Counted from the stretch's first letter, positions 54,529 to 63,435 are shown. The stretch: 64,000 nt of DNA from Alsobacter soli (GCF_003004785.1 NZ_PVZS01000021.1:23555-87554); one strand, 5' to 3'. Notes: generated by a model from the sequence alone, not told the origin. Translations and numbers: made by a program.

Positions 54529-56061
54529 TCAGAGCGGCTTCGAGGGGTCGAAGTGCGACGGCGGGATGTTCACGCCGTGGGCGGTGAGATCCTGGAGAAA
54601 GCGCGGACGGATACCCGTGGCGACGTGGTGGCCGTGGATCGTGCCGTCCGGGTCCGTGCCCGTGCGCACGAACTTGTAGATCTCCTGCATCTGGATGATG
54701 TCGCCTTCCATGCCGGTGATCTCGGCCACGGAGGTGACACGGCGCTTGCCGTCCGACAGGCGCTGCAGCTGCACGATCATGCGCACCGCCGCCGAGATCT
54801 GGCCGCGGATGGACTGCTGGCTGAGCGGCAGGCCGGCCATGCCGATCATCTGCTCCAGGCGCGAGATGGCCTCGCGCGGGTTGTTGGCGTGGATTGTGGC
54901 CATGGAGCCCTCGTGGCCCGTGTTCATGGCCTGCAACATGTCGAACGCCTCCTCGCCGCGGCACTCGCCGAGGATGATGCGCTCGGGCCGCATGCGCAGC
55001 GCGTTCTTGACGAGGTCGCGCTGGCGGATCTCGCCCTTCCCTTCCAGGTTCGGCGGCCGCGTCTCCATGCGGGCCACGTGCGGCTGCTGCAGCTGCAGTT
55101 CCGCCGCGTCCTCGATGGTGATCAGGCGCTCGGTGGGCGAGATGAACGCGGAGAGCGCGTTCAGCATGGTCGTCTTGCCCGAGCCCGTGCCGCCCGACAC
55201 GATGGTGGTGATCCGGGCCTTGACGGCGGCGGCGAGCAGTTCCGCCATCTGCGGCCGAACGGCGCCGATCTCTACCAGCTTCTCCAGCGACAGCTTCGAC
55301 TTGGAGAACTTGCGGATGGAGACCAGCGGGCCGTCCACGCCGATGGGACGCACCGCGCAGTTGAAGCGCGATCCATCGGCCAGGCGCGCGTCGCAGAGCG
55401 GGCTGGACTCGTCCACGCGGCGGCCCACCGCGGAGACGATCTTCTGGATGATGCGCATCAGGTGCGCCTCGTCCTTGAACAGCGAGGGCACCTGCTCCAG
55501 CACGCCGCGGCGCTCGACGAAGACGTTCTGGTGCCCGTTGATCAGGATGTCGGCGATGCTGGGGTCCCGCAGCAGCGGCTCCAGCGGGCCGAGGCCCGTC
55601 ATCTCGTCCAGCACTTCGGAGACGAAGGCGTCGAGTTCCTTGGCGTTGAGCGGCAGGCGCTCCGCCACCACCCAGCCGGAGATGATGCCGTGGATCTCCC
55701 GGCGCATCTCCTGCTCCGGCAGCTTCTCCAGGCTGGCCAGGTTGAGCTCGTCGATCAGCCGCTTGTGGAGACGGATCTTGGCGTCCAGCAGGCGCGCGTT
55801 CGGCGCGTCAGCATGCGCGGGCGCGGCCGGCGCCACATAGGCGGGCTGCGGAGGAGCGGGCGTGGGCGTGGGCGCCGCCGCGGGCGGCGGGACTTGCGCC
55901 GGCTCGGGAGCGACCGCCGGGGCGGGCGCTGGCCCCTCGACCGGGATCGGATAGGCCGACTCAGCGGCGGCGGCCGCCGGCGCCGGAGCGGCCGGCGGAG
56001 GGGGCTCGGGAGCCCAGGCGGGAGCGACGGCGGAGCGGCGGTTCGAGAAACGTCCAAGCAT
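54529..56061 (-). CDS. cpaF: Tad pilus assembly ATPase TadA/CpaF
   Basis: 510 residues. An N-terminal Pro/Ala-rich segment of about 80 residues (SVAPAWAPEPPPPAAP-like) precedes the CpaF N-domain and the RecA-like core: Walker A IVSGGTGSGKTTMLNALSAF near residue 290, Asp box LITIEDAAELQLQQPHVARM, Walker B RIILGECRGEEAFDMLQAM and His box STATIHANNPREAI-type residues (MATIHANNPREAISRLEQ). It drives pilus extension and retraction. The long Pro-Ala linker is unusual. Start: ATG at 56061, preceded by an in-frame TTG. Confidence 0.93.
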   Translation of the reverse strand: MLGRFSNRRSAVAPAWAPEPPPPAAPAPAAAAAESAYPIPVEGPAPAPAVAPEPAQVPPPAAAPTPTPAPPQPAYVAPAAPAHADAPNARLLDAKIRLHKRLIDELNLASLEKLPEQEMRREIHGIISGWVVAERLPLNAKELDAFVSEVLDEMTGLGPLEPLLRDPSIADILINGHQNVFVERRGVLEQVPSLFKDEAHLMRIIQKIVSAVGRRVDESSPLCDARLADGSRFNCAVRPIGVDGPLVSIRKFSKSKLSLEKLVEIGAVRPQMAELLAAAVKARITTIVSGGTGSGKTTMLNALSAFISPTERLITIEDAAELQLQQPHVARMETRPPNLEGKGEIRQRDLVKNALRMRPERIILGECRGEEAFDMLQAMNTGHEGSMATIHANNPREAISRLEQMIGMAGLPLSQQSIRGQISAAVRMIVQLQRLSDGKRRVTSVAEITGMEGDIIQMQEIYKFVRTGTDPDGTIHGHHVATGIRPRFLQDLTAHGVNIPPSHFDPSKPL

Positions 56062-56127
56062 GCTCAACGGGGCGTCTGGAGGGTTTCGCGCATCCTGCCC
56101 GCGCAGGTGTGAAAGGCCCGGGCGAAT

Positions 56128-56167
56128 GCAATTTAAAATTGCGCGTATCGGCCCATTTCCGGCCGAT
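56128..56167 (-). promoter_or_regulatory. Hairpin and AT-rich palindrome between tadZ and tadA
   Basis: Just after the tadZ stop, ATCGGCC (56147-56153) pairs with GGCCGAT (56161-56167). It is followed on the minus strand by the 15-bp palindrome GCAATTTAAAATTGC (56128-56142). In a 105-base gap, by far the longest in this operon, this could be a partial terminator plus an internal promoter or operator for tadABCD. Confidence 0.5.
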
Positions 56168-57315
56168 CAGGGCCGGTCGGGGGCGAGCACGATCTTTCGG
56201 AGATCCGCCGTGACCGTGTTCCCGGCCTTCACCGATTCCAGCGGCAGGCCGCGGTCGATGGCCTCGCGCACGAGGGCGTAGTTGTTCGCGACGGCGCCGG
56301 CGAAGACCTTGCCCAACGCGCTCTCTGCGTCCGCCTTGCGGAGCCCCGTGCCGAACAGCGAGGTTTGCTGGAAGCGGTTGACCACGACCCGCGGCTCCAC
56401 CTCCGGCAGCCGCTCAGCGATGGCCTTGGCCAGGTTGCGCCCCTGGCGCAGGCCCGGCACCGTCATGTCGGTCACCACGAACACGGCGTTGGAGCCGCCC
56501 AGCACGGCGTCCGTCCATGGGTCCCAGCGCCGCGGCAGGTCGATGACCACGTTGCGGAACCGGGCCGACACGACATCCAGCATGCGCAGCACGAAGTCGG
56601 GGCTGACGTCGTTCGGCTGGGCCGGGCGCCCGGGGGCGGCGAGCACCGCGAGGCCGGAGCCGTGGACGCTGAGCATCACCTCCAGGAGTTGCTGGTCCAT
56701 GCGCTCCGGAAACTGGCCCACCTCCTCCAGGTTCAGCCGCGGCTGGATATCGAGGTACTCGGCGCAGGAGCTGCTCTGGAAATCGAGGTCGACCAGGCAG
56801 GTCGAGGGCTCCTTGCCCTCGCGCAGCAGGATCATGGCGGTCTCGATGGCGAGGGTCGTGTTGCCCACGCCGCCCAGCGCCGGCAGGAGCGCGTGGATGC
56901 GGCCCGACTGCTCGGGGAGCCCCTGCCCCGCCCGGAGCGCCTGCACGCAGGAGCGCAGCACGTCCTTGGGCTGCACGGGCTTGCGCAGGAAGTCCGCCAC
57001 CCGGATCTGCAGGAACCAGCGGGCAAGCCCGTCGTCGAAGGAGTCGGTGAGCACGATGACAGGCGCGCCCGGGCTGACGCTCGTCATGAGCGTGCGCAGC
57101 CCCGCCAGGCTTTCGGAGCGGCGCGGGTCGAGGTCGACCACGACCACAGCGGCCTCGGCGAGGCGCGGGTCGCGGGCGGACTGCTCCACCGGGCCGACGA
57201 TCAGCACGGGCTGCACGTTCTGCACGGGGGCGAGCACGCCGGCGACGCCGTCGAGGAGGCCCTGCTCCGGGCCGATGAGGAGGACGGAGGACTGCTTCTG
57301 AGTGTCGGGATGCAT
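56167..57315 (-). CDS. cpaE: TadZ/CpaE pilus localisation protein
   Basis: 382 residues. The N-terminal 130 residues are a receiver-like domain (ESAVVVVDLDPRRSESLAGL-type; VVVVDLDPRRSESL seen). The ParA/MinD-like ATPase domain has LGGVGNTTLAIETAMIL at 147-163. The usual lysine of the deviant Walker A (KGGVG) is Leu147, so ATP handling may be weak, as reported for some TadZ. CLVDLDFQSSSCAEYLDI and VIDLPRRWDPWTDAVLGGSN continue the fold. It positions the Tad machine at the pole in other bacteria. Confidence 0.9.
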   Translation of the reverse strand: MHPDTQKQSSVLLIGPEQGLLDGVAGVLAPVQNVQPVLIVGPVEQSARDPRLAEAAVVVVDLDPRRSESLAGLRTLMTSVSPGAPVIVLTDSFDDGLARWFLQIRVADFLRKPVQPKDVLRSCVQALRAGQGLPEQSGRIHALLPALGGVGNTTLAIETAMILLREGKEPSTCLVDLDFQSSSCAEYLDIQPRLNLEEVGQFPERMDQQLLEVMLSVHGSGLAVLAAPGRPAQPNDVSPDFVLRMLDVVSARFRNVVIDLPRRWDPWTDAVLGGSNAVFVVTDMTVPGLRQGRNLAKAIAERLPEVEPRVVVNRFQQTSLFGTGLRKADAESALGKVFAGAVANNYALVREAIDRGLPLESVKAGNTVTADLRKIVLAPDRP

Positions 57316-57335
57316 GGGATGCTCGGGTGCGAGGA

Positions 57336-57956
57336 TCAGCGACCGGCCATGTCTTCGGCCGTGGTGGTGACGGACAGGTTCGCCATGCTAAGCCGCGGCA
57401 GGTGCAGCAGGCGGTTGAGGACGAGGAAGTCGTAGGTCATGCCCACGAGCCGCAGGGTGATGGTGGGCACGGGCCCGCCCGGGCGCCCGGCGAAGCCCAT
57501 CCCGGTTTGCACGTAGTCGATGGCGACGTTCTGCGGCTTGACCCGAGGGAACACGCTGCACATGCCGGGCAGGCCCGTCGGCGTGGCCGGGCACGAGGTC
57601 TGGCCGCGGCCGTACACGATGGTGTTCAGCGCGGTCGCGTCGAAGGTCCCGTTGGCGCAGGTGGCCGTGGCCCCGCTGCAGCGGCGCTCGAAATAAGGCA
57701 TCGGATCGCCCGGGGCGACCGAGCCGGACGTGCCGTCCCAGGTCTTCAGGTCGGACGACACCGGGTCGGAGGTCGCGGCGAGGCGCGCCCCGAGCTGCAG
57801 CGCCTTGGTGGCCTGGTTCCACTGCCAGAAGGCCACGCCGAAATCGAGCGTGCCGATCAGCACCAGGATCACCACGGAGGCGATCAGGCCGAACTCGGCC
57901 ATGCTCGCGCCGGACTCGTCTCGCCGGAACGCGCGGAGGGATCGCCTAGCCGCCAA
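57336..57956 (-). CDS. TadE-like pseudopilin
   Basis: 206 residues. It starts at a TTG (57956) with GGAG 7 bases upstream, overlapping the previous gene by 11 bases. A short cytoplasmic stretch (FRRDESGASMAEFG) precedes one hydrophobic helix, LIASVVILVLIGTLDFGVAF, with Glu at the fifth position after the processing Gly, as in TadE pseudopilins. The rest is a periplasmic beta-rich domain. Likely cleaved by a prepilin peptidase encoded elsewhere. Confidence 0.8.
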   Translation of the reverse strand: MAARRSLRAFRRDESGASMAEFGLIASVVILVLIGTLDFGVAFWQWNQATKALQLGARLAATSDPVSSDLKTWDGTSGSVAPGDPMPYFERRCSGATATCANGTFDATALNTIVYGRGQTSCPATPTGLPGMCSVFPRVKPQNVAIDYVQTGMGFAGRPGGPVPTITLRLVGMTYDFLVLNRLLHLPRLSMANLSVTTTAEDMAGR

Positions 57957-58428
57957 TGGAGCGCTCCGCGTGGTTGGTCGCCAGGGTGACGGGGCCGAGC
58001 CCGAGCACGCCCAGCAAACCGAAGCCCGGGTGCGGGATGCGGGTCGAGACCCGGACGACGGTCAAAGGGTCGGCGCCCCGGAAGGCGCGCAGTCCCGTGC
58101 TGGGATCCGGCGGGTTGGGCGTCGTCTCGTAGGTGACGCTCACCTGGCCCACGGTCCAGCCCGCCACGCGCGCCGGCCCGGAGCCCGTCGGCGAGCCCGT
58201 CACGGCGAGCGCCTTGGCCTGCGCCTCCGCGGCGTGCGGGTCCGGCATGCGGGCGAGGAAGCGGGCGGCGTCCCGCACGCCCGTCTGGGCCAGCTCGTAG
58301 TCGTAGAAGATGCGGCCGAACTCGAAGATCGCGAAGGCGAAGGCGATCACCAGCGGCAGCACCAGCGCCGCCTCCACCGCCACGGCGCCGCGCTCGTCCC
58401 GGAGGAGGCCCACCCGCGCGCCGCTCAC
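57946..58428 (-). CDS. TadE/TadF-like pseudopilin
   Basis: 160 residues. RDERGAVAVEAALVLPLVIA is the TadE signature, with the Glu of the mature helix, followed by FAFAIFEFGRIFYDYELAQT and AARFLARM. Starts at a GTG that overlaps the preceding stop (GTGA). One membrane helix with a periplasmic tail. A minor pseudopilin of the Tad pilus. Confidence 0.82.
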   Translation of the reverse strand: MSGARVGLLRDERGAVAVEAALVLPLVIAFAFAIFEFGRIFYDYELAQTGVRDAARFLARMPDPHAAEAQAKALAVTGSPTGSGPARVAGWTVGQVSVTYETTPNPPDPSTGLRAFRGADPLTVVRVSTRIPHPGFGLLGVLGLGPVTLATNHAERSIGG

Positions 58429-59891
58429 CGGTAGAGCTCCACGCTGTCGCGGATGATGCCGCGGGCGCTGGCCGTGCCCGGCTCCACCAGCTCCACCATC
58501 TCGGCCCAGATCGTGCCGTCGTTCTTGTCCATGGGCTCAGTGAGGAAGAACCGGCCGTAGGCGGTCACCGGGATGACGCCGCCCGAGGAGCCCGTGAGCT
58601 GCCCGGCCGCCGCGGCGGCGGCGCAGTCGATGATCGCGCCCACGAAGGTGCGGCGGTCCGGGTCGTCGGAGAGCGTCGAGGGCCCGCCCGTGTAGCAGGC
58701 GGGCGCACCGCTCTCCTTGGCGCTGGCGCCCGCGGTCAGCCGGAGTTGCAGATCGTTGTCGAGCTCGTAGCGATAGACGTCGTAGCGGCTCGGCCGGTTC
58801 GTGTTGGACCAGCCATTGGGGAAGCCGCCCCCATAGGTGCGGGTCCAGTAGGTCTCGAAGTCCCAGTCGCCGTCGCCGATGCGCCCGGCCACCGCGCTGC
58901 CGCCGTAGGTGCAGGTCCGCCCGTCGAGGAAACACGTGTCCCGCGGAAGCCCGAGCGGCTTGCCCAGGTTGGCGGAGGCCGTCGGCGACTGGGTGGGATC
59001 GTAGGCCACGCTCGGATTGCAGCTGGGCCCCGTGAAGCCTTTCCGGACATTCTGGGCCGGCCGGTACGAGGGGTCGCCCCGCGAGCCCGAGAAATTGCCT
59101 GAATAAAGGTCGAAGCGCACGTTGAGCGCCTCGGCCGTGGACGAGATGTTGCCCGTCTGCAGCTCCACGCCGGACTGCCGGTAGCAGCCCTTCGGGCGGT
59201 CCACCGCCAGAGACTCCTTCACGGCCGAACCGCCGGTGCCGTAGGCCGGCTGCAGGTAGCCATAGTTGCCGGCGCCATATTGCGAGCCCTTCGCCTTCAT
59301 GGCGATGAGCCGCCGCTTGAAGCTCGGGTCCCGAGCGGCCGTGAACAGGGTCGTCGAGGAGCCCTCGAACGGGTTGCACATGAAGAGCGGCGTGACGTTG
59401 CAGGCCACGCTGTCGAAGCCCGCCACGGCCTTGGCGGACACGGCGGTCGGCAACCCGACCGCCCCCGCCGCCTTGGCGAACACCGAGCCGAAGCCCACCG
59501 GCTGGGTCGTGACCTCCACCAGCGCCGCCCGGGCCGGGTCCGTCGTCTGGTAGGCAGAGCCGATCGCCGTGGCGTCGCTCGTCGGCAGCCCCGTCAGGTA
59601 CCGAACGCCCTGGGCGCCGATGCGGCCGCCGGCCGCGCCGAACCGCGGATCGTTGCGCACCAGGGCGGCGATGGCGGCGTTGCTGCGCTGGATGGCGTCC
59701 GGCTTGCCGTCGAGCTCCGCGGCGCCTGCGAGCGCCAGGGCGTCGGCGCTGGTCTGCACCGAGGTCTGCAGGTTGAACAGCCGCCCGCCGTCCACCACCA
59801 GCATGGCGGCCGCGGCGATCACGGGCAGCGCCACCGCCATCGGGATGGCGATGCTGCCGCCCTCGTCGGCGAGGAGCCGCCGCAGGCTCAT
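58425..59891 (-). CDS. TadG-like pilus protein
   Basis: 488 residues. The N-terminal pilin-like segment LADEGGSIAIPMAVALPVIA is followed by AAAMLVVDGGRLFNLQTSVQ and TSADALALAGAAELDG, the conserved TadG N-terminal region. The rest is an extracytoplasmic domain with several cysteines (CNVTPLFMCNPF, DTCFLDGRTCTYGG) that may form disulphides. TadG is the large minor component of Tad pili in many rhizobia, where a von Willebrand domain is usual; I do not see a MIDAS motif here. Overlaps both neighbours by 4 bases. Confidence 0.82.
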   Translation of the reverse strand: MSLRRLLADEGGSIAIPMAVALPVIAAAAMLVVDGGRLFNLQTSVQTSADALALAGAAELDGKPDAIQRSNAAIAALVRNDPRFGAAGGRIGAQGVRYLTGLPTSDATAIGSAYQTTDPARAALVEVTTQPVGFGSVFAKAAGAVGLPTAVSAKAVAGFDSVACNVTPLFMCNPFEGSSTTLFTAARDPSFKRRLIAMKAKGSQYGAGNYGYLQPAYGTGGSAVKESLAVDRPKGCYRQSGVELQTGNISSTAEALNVRFDLYSGNFSGSRGDPSYRPAQNVRKGFTGPSCNPSVAYDPTQSPTASANLGKPLGLPRDTCFLDGRTCTYGGSAVAGRIGDGDWDFETYWTRTYGGGFPNGWSNTNRPSRYDVYRYELDNDLQLRLTAGASAKESGAPACYTGGPSTLSDDPDRRTFVGAIIDCAAAAAAGQLTGSSGGVIPVTAYGRFFLTEPMDKNDGTIWAEMVELVEPGTASARGIIRDSVELYR

Positions 59892-60202
59892 GGCGTGACG
59901 ACCCCGGTGGGCGCGATCGGCATGGGCGCGAGGGGAAGCGGCCCCGGCGCGATCACGGCCGGCCCATTGGCCCGGGCCTCATAGCGCTCGATGGCGTCCG
60001 CCACCCGGCGGGCGCTGGTCGGGATGCGCGTGTCGACGGAGCGGGCCGGCCAGGGATCGATGATGTGGATCGCCTTGTTGGCTTCGATCGCGTCGCCAGC
60101 GGCGAGGCTGATCGTGTCGCGCCGCTCCAGGTTGTCCTGGCAGCCGGCGACAAGCAGGCTCAGGATCGCCGCCAGGGCGAGTTGCTCACTGCACGACCGC
60201 AT
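59888..60202 (-). CDS. Tad locus lipoprotein
   Basis: 104 residues. Signal peptide MRSCSEQLALAAILSLLVAG with lipobox LVAGC (Cys21). The segment RRDTISLAAGDAIEANKAIH, IIDPWPARSVDTRIPTSARR is short and charged, the tail Pro/Ala-rich. Similar lipoproteins sit next to cpaC in rhizobial Tad loci (the place of cpaD); it may help secretin insertion. The start overlaps the end of cpaC by 17 bases. Confidence 0.7.
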   Translation of the reverse strand: MRSCSEQLALAAILSLLVAGCQDNLERRDTISLAAGDAIEANKAIHIIDPWPARSVDTRIPTSARRVADAIERYEARANGPAVIAPGPLPLAPMPIAPTGVVTP

Positions 60203-61604
60203 CGCGGGCCCTCTTGCTTTCCAGGATGTAGCCGCCGGCCTTCACGGGGCGCGCCGCAGGCGCGCCGGTCCGGCCGAGCAGGAAGCGGTCGACGTCGTTG
60301 GCCGCCTGGGTCTGGTCCAGGGGCGTGCGCAGGCGCTCGCCGGGCCGCGCGGGCCGCACCAGGTGCGGCGTGACGATGATGGCGAGGTCCGTCTCCTTCT
60401 TCTCGAAGGAGGCCGAGCGGAACAGCGATCCGAGCACCGGCACGTCGGCCAGCCACGGCAGCGCCTGCTGGGTTTCCTCGTTGACGCTCTGCAGCAGGCC
60501 GGCGATGGCGAAGCTCTGCCCGTCGCGCAGCTCGATCACCGTCGAGGCGCGCCGCACGATGAGGGCTGGGACCGCGACGCCGGCAGTCCGCACCGCGTTG
60601 TTGAGGTCGAGCTGGCTCACCTCCGGCTCGATCCGGAGATTGATGACGCCGTTGGTCAGCACGGTGGGGGTGAAGGTCAGCCCCACGCCGAACTTCTTGT
60701 AGTCGACGGTGACGCGCCCCTGGTCCGCCTGGACCGGGATGGGAAACTCGCCGCCGGCCAGGAAGCTCGCCTTCTCGCCCGACATCGTGATCAGGTTCGG
60801 CTCGGCGAGCCGGCGGGCGAGGCCGCGCTGCTCCAGGGCCTGGACCAGCACGTCCGCCTGCACGCCGCTCGACAGCACGCGGCCGATCACCGCGCCGAAG
60901 GGCGCGGCGCCGGACGCCAGGGCGCCCGTGCCGCTCGCGGCGGCGAAGTTCCAGGCGCCCTTGGCGGGATTGCCGAAATTGTTGCCGACCGCCTGCCAGT
61001 TGACGCCGAGGTCCCGGCCGGCCGAGCGCGAGGCCTCGACGAAGCGCACCTCAAGCATCACTTGCTGGGGGCTGCGCACCTGCATGGCGTTCAGCACCTC
61101 GGGGCCGTATTGCCGGGCCAGGTTCACCGCGCGGGCTGCGGCCACGCCGTCGTCCACGTCGCCGGACAGCACGGTCTTGCCGTTGGCGGTGGAGACCCGG
61201 GCGCCTCCGGAGCCGAGGCGGTCGATGTCCTGCGTGAGCCGCGGCGTGTTGTAGGTCACCTCGACCTCGACCACCCCGATGAGCTGCTTGAGGCCGTCAT
61301 AGACCGAGACGTTGGTGGTCCCGGCCTTCTTGCCGAGCACGTAGAGGCTGCGATCGGTCAACGGCATCACGTCCGCGACCTCCGGGTCGCCCACAACCAG
61401 GTCGACGAAGGGCCGCGCCAGCTGCACGGTCTTCGACTTGCCCTGGATCACCTGGGCGGAGGACACCTGCCCGAGCGCCGCGGCGCGGGGCTCGTCGGCG
61501 TTCGCCGGGCCTGCGGCTCCCGCCAGCAGCGCGGCGGCGAGTCCCAGGGCGCAGACGGCGCGCGAGCGGGGGATGGGGCGCGTCATGGGTGCGACGTCCT
61601 TCAT
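60186..61604 (-). CDS. cpaC: Tad pilus outer-membrane secretin CpaC/RcpA
   Basis: 472 residues. The signal peptide is near the N-terminus (AVCALGLAAALLAGAAGPANA). An N-terminal domain of the BON/T2SS type has GKSKTVQLARPFVDLVVGDP, then ADVMPLTDRSLYVLGKKAGT. The secretin domain has QVMLEVRFVEASRSAGRDLG and LAEPNLITMSGEKASFLAGG, and ends with FEKKETDLAIIVTPHLVRPA. It forms the outer-membrane channel. The ATG at 61604 overlaps the cpaB stop (ATGA); a second ATG at 61586 with GAAGGA 10 bases upstream is the alternative. Confidence 0.92.
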   Translation of the reverse strand: MKDVAPMTRPIPRSRAVCALGLAAALLAGAAGPANADEPRAAALGQVSSAQVIQGKSKTVQLARPFVDLVVGDPEVADVMPLTDRSLYVLGKKAGTTNVSVYDGLKQLIGVVEVEVTYNTPRLTQDIDRLGSGGARVSTANGKTVLSGDVDDGVAAARAVNLARQYGPEVLNAMQVRSPQQVMLEVRFVEASRSAGRDLGVNWQAVGNNFGNPAKGAWNFAAASGTGALASGAAPFGAVIGRVLSSGVQADVLVQALEQRGLARRLAEPNLITMSGEKASFLAGGEFPIPVQADQGRVTVDYKKFGVGLTFTPTVLTNGVINLRIEPEVSQLDLNNAVRTAGVAVPALIVRRASTVIELRDGQSFAIAGLLQSVNEETQQALPWLADVPVLGSLFRSASFEKKETDLAIIVTPHLVRPARPGERLRTPLDQTQAANDVDRFLLGRTGAPAARPVKAGGYILESKRARDAVVQ

Positions 61605-62527
61605 GGCTGGACGGCTCCGATCGTGGTCGCCGTCACAACCGTCTGCTCCTCGGGCGAGGAGGCGGAGGGGATGCTGTATTCCTGGCGCTTGAGCCCGCGC
61701 GTCACGCCCACGGTGAGCGTCCGGCGGGCGTCCGCCACCACGGGCCGGACGGTCGCCACCGTCGAGGCCAGCGCCGGCCGGGGCGCGGGGGTGGGGCTGG
61801 TCAGGCTCTCGACCGTCACGCGCCCGGCGACTTCGGAGGCGGTCTCGCCGGCCGCGCGCAGCGCGAGGCTGAGGGCGCCCACGGTCGCGGCCAGGGAGAG
61901 CTTCTGGGCGTCGCCGGTCGCGACCTCGATGGTGACCGCCTTGGACAGCACGGGCTTGTCGGCCCGCTCGTCGGCGGTCTGGTCGACCGCGAGCACACGC
62001 ACGTTCTGCAGCAGCACGTCCGTGAAGGCGTCGCCCTTGTCCAGCGTCCGGGTGAGCATCACGTCCACCCGTTCGCCCGGCAGGATGAAGCCGGCGACGC
62101 CGTTGATGTCGTTGACGCGGACCGCCACGGCCTTCATGCCGGGCTCGATCAGCGCGGTCAGGCTGGCGCGCTGGCCAGGGCCGGTGACCTTGTTCTTCAG
62201 CACCGGCTCGAATTCATCCATGGGCGCGAGGGCGACCCGCCGGGTCTTGCCGTCGAGCAGGTCGTCGATGTGGGCGAAGGCCCCCTTGGGGACCTCGCCC
62301 TCAGCCCAGCGCACCTCGCGCAGGTGCTGGCGGGCGATTTCCGTCCCGTAGCGCAGCGGCATGGCCGCCACGACGATGGTCCGGCTGGCGGGGGCGGGTC
62401 CCGATTGGGCGCGCATCTCGCGCAACCGCATGGCGGATTGGCGATCGAGCCAGATCTTGCCGGAGACGATGGCCACAGCGCCGACGACGACGGCGAGGCC
62501 CAGCATGACGAGAGTGGAGGAGCGCAC
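61601..62527 (-). CDS. cpaB: Tad pilus assembly protein CpaB/RcpC
   Basis: 308 residues. One N-terminal membrane helix (LVMLGLAVVVGAVAIVSGKI) and a SAF domain (TIVVAAMPLRYGTEIARQHL, DDLLDGKTRRVALAPMDEF), then GFILPGERVDVMLTRTLDKG, the RcpC motif. It tethers the secretin to the inner machinery through the peptidoglycan. Starts at a GTG without a strong ribosome site. First gene of the operon; the promoter must lie in the 296 bases upstream, but I cannot place it firmly. Confidence 0.9.
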   Translation of the reverse strand: MRSSTLVMLGLAVVVGAVAIVSGKIWLDRQSAMRLREMRAQSGPAPASRTIVVAAMPLRYGTEIARQHLREVRWAEGEVPKGAFAHIDDLLDGKTRRVALAPMDEFEPVLKNKVTGPGQRASLTALIEPGMKAVAVRVNDINGVAGFILPGERVDVMLTRTLDKGDAFTDVLLQNVRVLAVDQTADERADKPVLSKAVTIEVATGDAQKLSLAATVGALSLALRAAGETASEVAGRVTVESLTSPTPAPRPALASTVATVRPVVADARRTLTVGVTRGLKRQEYSIPSASSPEEQTVVTATTIGAVQP

Positions 62528-62823
62528 AACGGTTCTCGCTCATTAGTTGTGCATGGACCTCACCGCACGCCAGTTAACGGGATCTGAATTCGATCAAAGA
62601 GCCAGCGTAAATGCTAAATAGATTACAACAGACGGTCGCTCGAATTGATCGCTCTGCCCCGCATTCTTCCAATATACCCTGATAACCTCTCGTTCACTCT
62701 GTGGCCTGTCAGCGTATACGCCCGACCCAATTCGCGACAACGAACGTAATTTGAAGGATTTTTCGAATACACGACCAATAACTAAAACGCTTTTATAGTT
62801 GGCATCAGTCACGAGGCCCGACC
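62528..62823. promoter_or_regulatory. Divergent regulatory region of the Tad operon and an unknown gene
   Basis: 296 AT-richer bases with no supported gene; a 72-codon minus-strand frame here has no ribosome site. Direct sequence features include runs such as GCTAAATAGATTAC and CGCTTTTATAGTTGG. It should contain the promoters for cpaB and for the divergent gene at 62824. Neither can be assigned with certainty. Confidence 0.4.
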
Positions 62824-63435
62824 ATGCGGACCCGAAGCCACTTCGACCTCGAACGCCGCGCCCCCCAGGCGGCGCTGACCCTCCAGGCGGGCGCGCGGAC
62901 CGCCGCCATCACCTGCCTGGCCATCGCGGCGACCTGGGCGGTCTCCGCGGCCCGCCTCATGCAAGACGCCGATGAGGCAGGGTTCAAGGCCGCCGCGCCC
63001 GTCGCGCTGTGGCCCGCCCACAAACGGCGCCTCGAGGCGGCCCAGGCCCGCGCGGCCGACGAGGCTTCGCTCGAGGCCGCCCGCGCGCTGCTGGTGAAGG
63101 CCCTCCCTCCGCCCCCGCCCCAGGAGCTGGAGCGCGACTTCACGCGGCTCGCCGCGCTGGACGCCCAGACCCTGGACGCCGGCGACCTTCGCATCCGCCT
63201 CACCGACCTGCCGCCCCCGCCCGCGGGCGACTGCCGGCGCCTGGACGGCGTATCGGAGCCCTGCTCCGTCCGCGCGACCACACGCCTCGATCTCAACGTG
63301 CGCTGGAAGACGGTGAACTGCCGCTACCACATGGAAGGCCCGGGCCTTGCGGCCGGAACCTGCCGCGTCGGCGGCGTCAGCCTCGCGAGCCGGCTGGAAC
63401 AGTCCTCCCCCGCCCGCACGGCCATGGCCCAGTAG
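62824..63435 (+). CDS. Hypothetical membrane-anchored protein
   Basis: 203 residues, no family recognised. A cytoplasmic basic start (MRTRSHFDLERRAPQA) precedes one hydrophobic segment, AAITCLAIAATWAVSAARLM. A helical, Glu/Ala-rich region follows (KRRLEAAQARAADEASLEAA), then a Pro-rich patch (KALPPPPPQELE). The C-terminal region has three cysteines (DCRRLDGVSEPCSV, WKTVNCRYHMEG, AGTCRVGG) that could form disulphides in the periplasm. It is divergent from the Tad operon; a link to pilus function is possible but unproved. The upstream GAGGCCCGACC is a fair ribosome site. Confidence 0.6.
   Translation: MRTRSHFDLERRAPQAALTLQAGARTAAITCLAIAATWAVSAARLMQDADEAGFKAAAPVALWPAHKRRLEAAQARAADEASLEAARALLVKALPPPPPQELERDFTRLAALDAQTLDAGDLRIRLTDLPPPPAGDCRRLDGVSEPCSVRATTRLDLNVRWKTVNCRYHMEGPGLAAGTCRVGGVSLASRLEQSSPARTAMAQ

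Noticed and set aside
54523..56112. A 529-codon plus-strand open frame
   Set aside because: Antisense to the TadA ATPase gene with its intact Walker motifs.
62594..62812. A 72-codon minus-strand frame in the AT-rich gap
   Set aside because: No ribosome site, no recognisable domain, and it lies where the promoters of two divergent genes must be.
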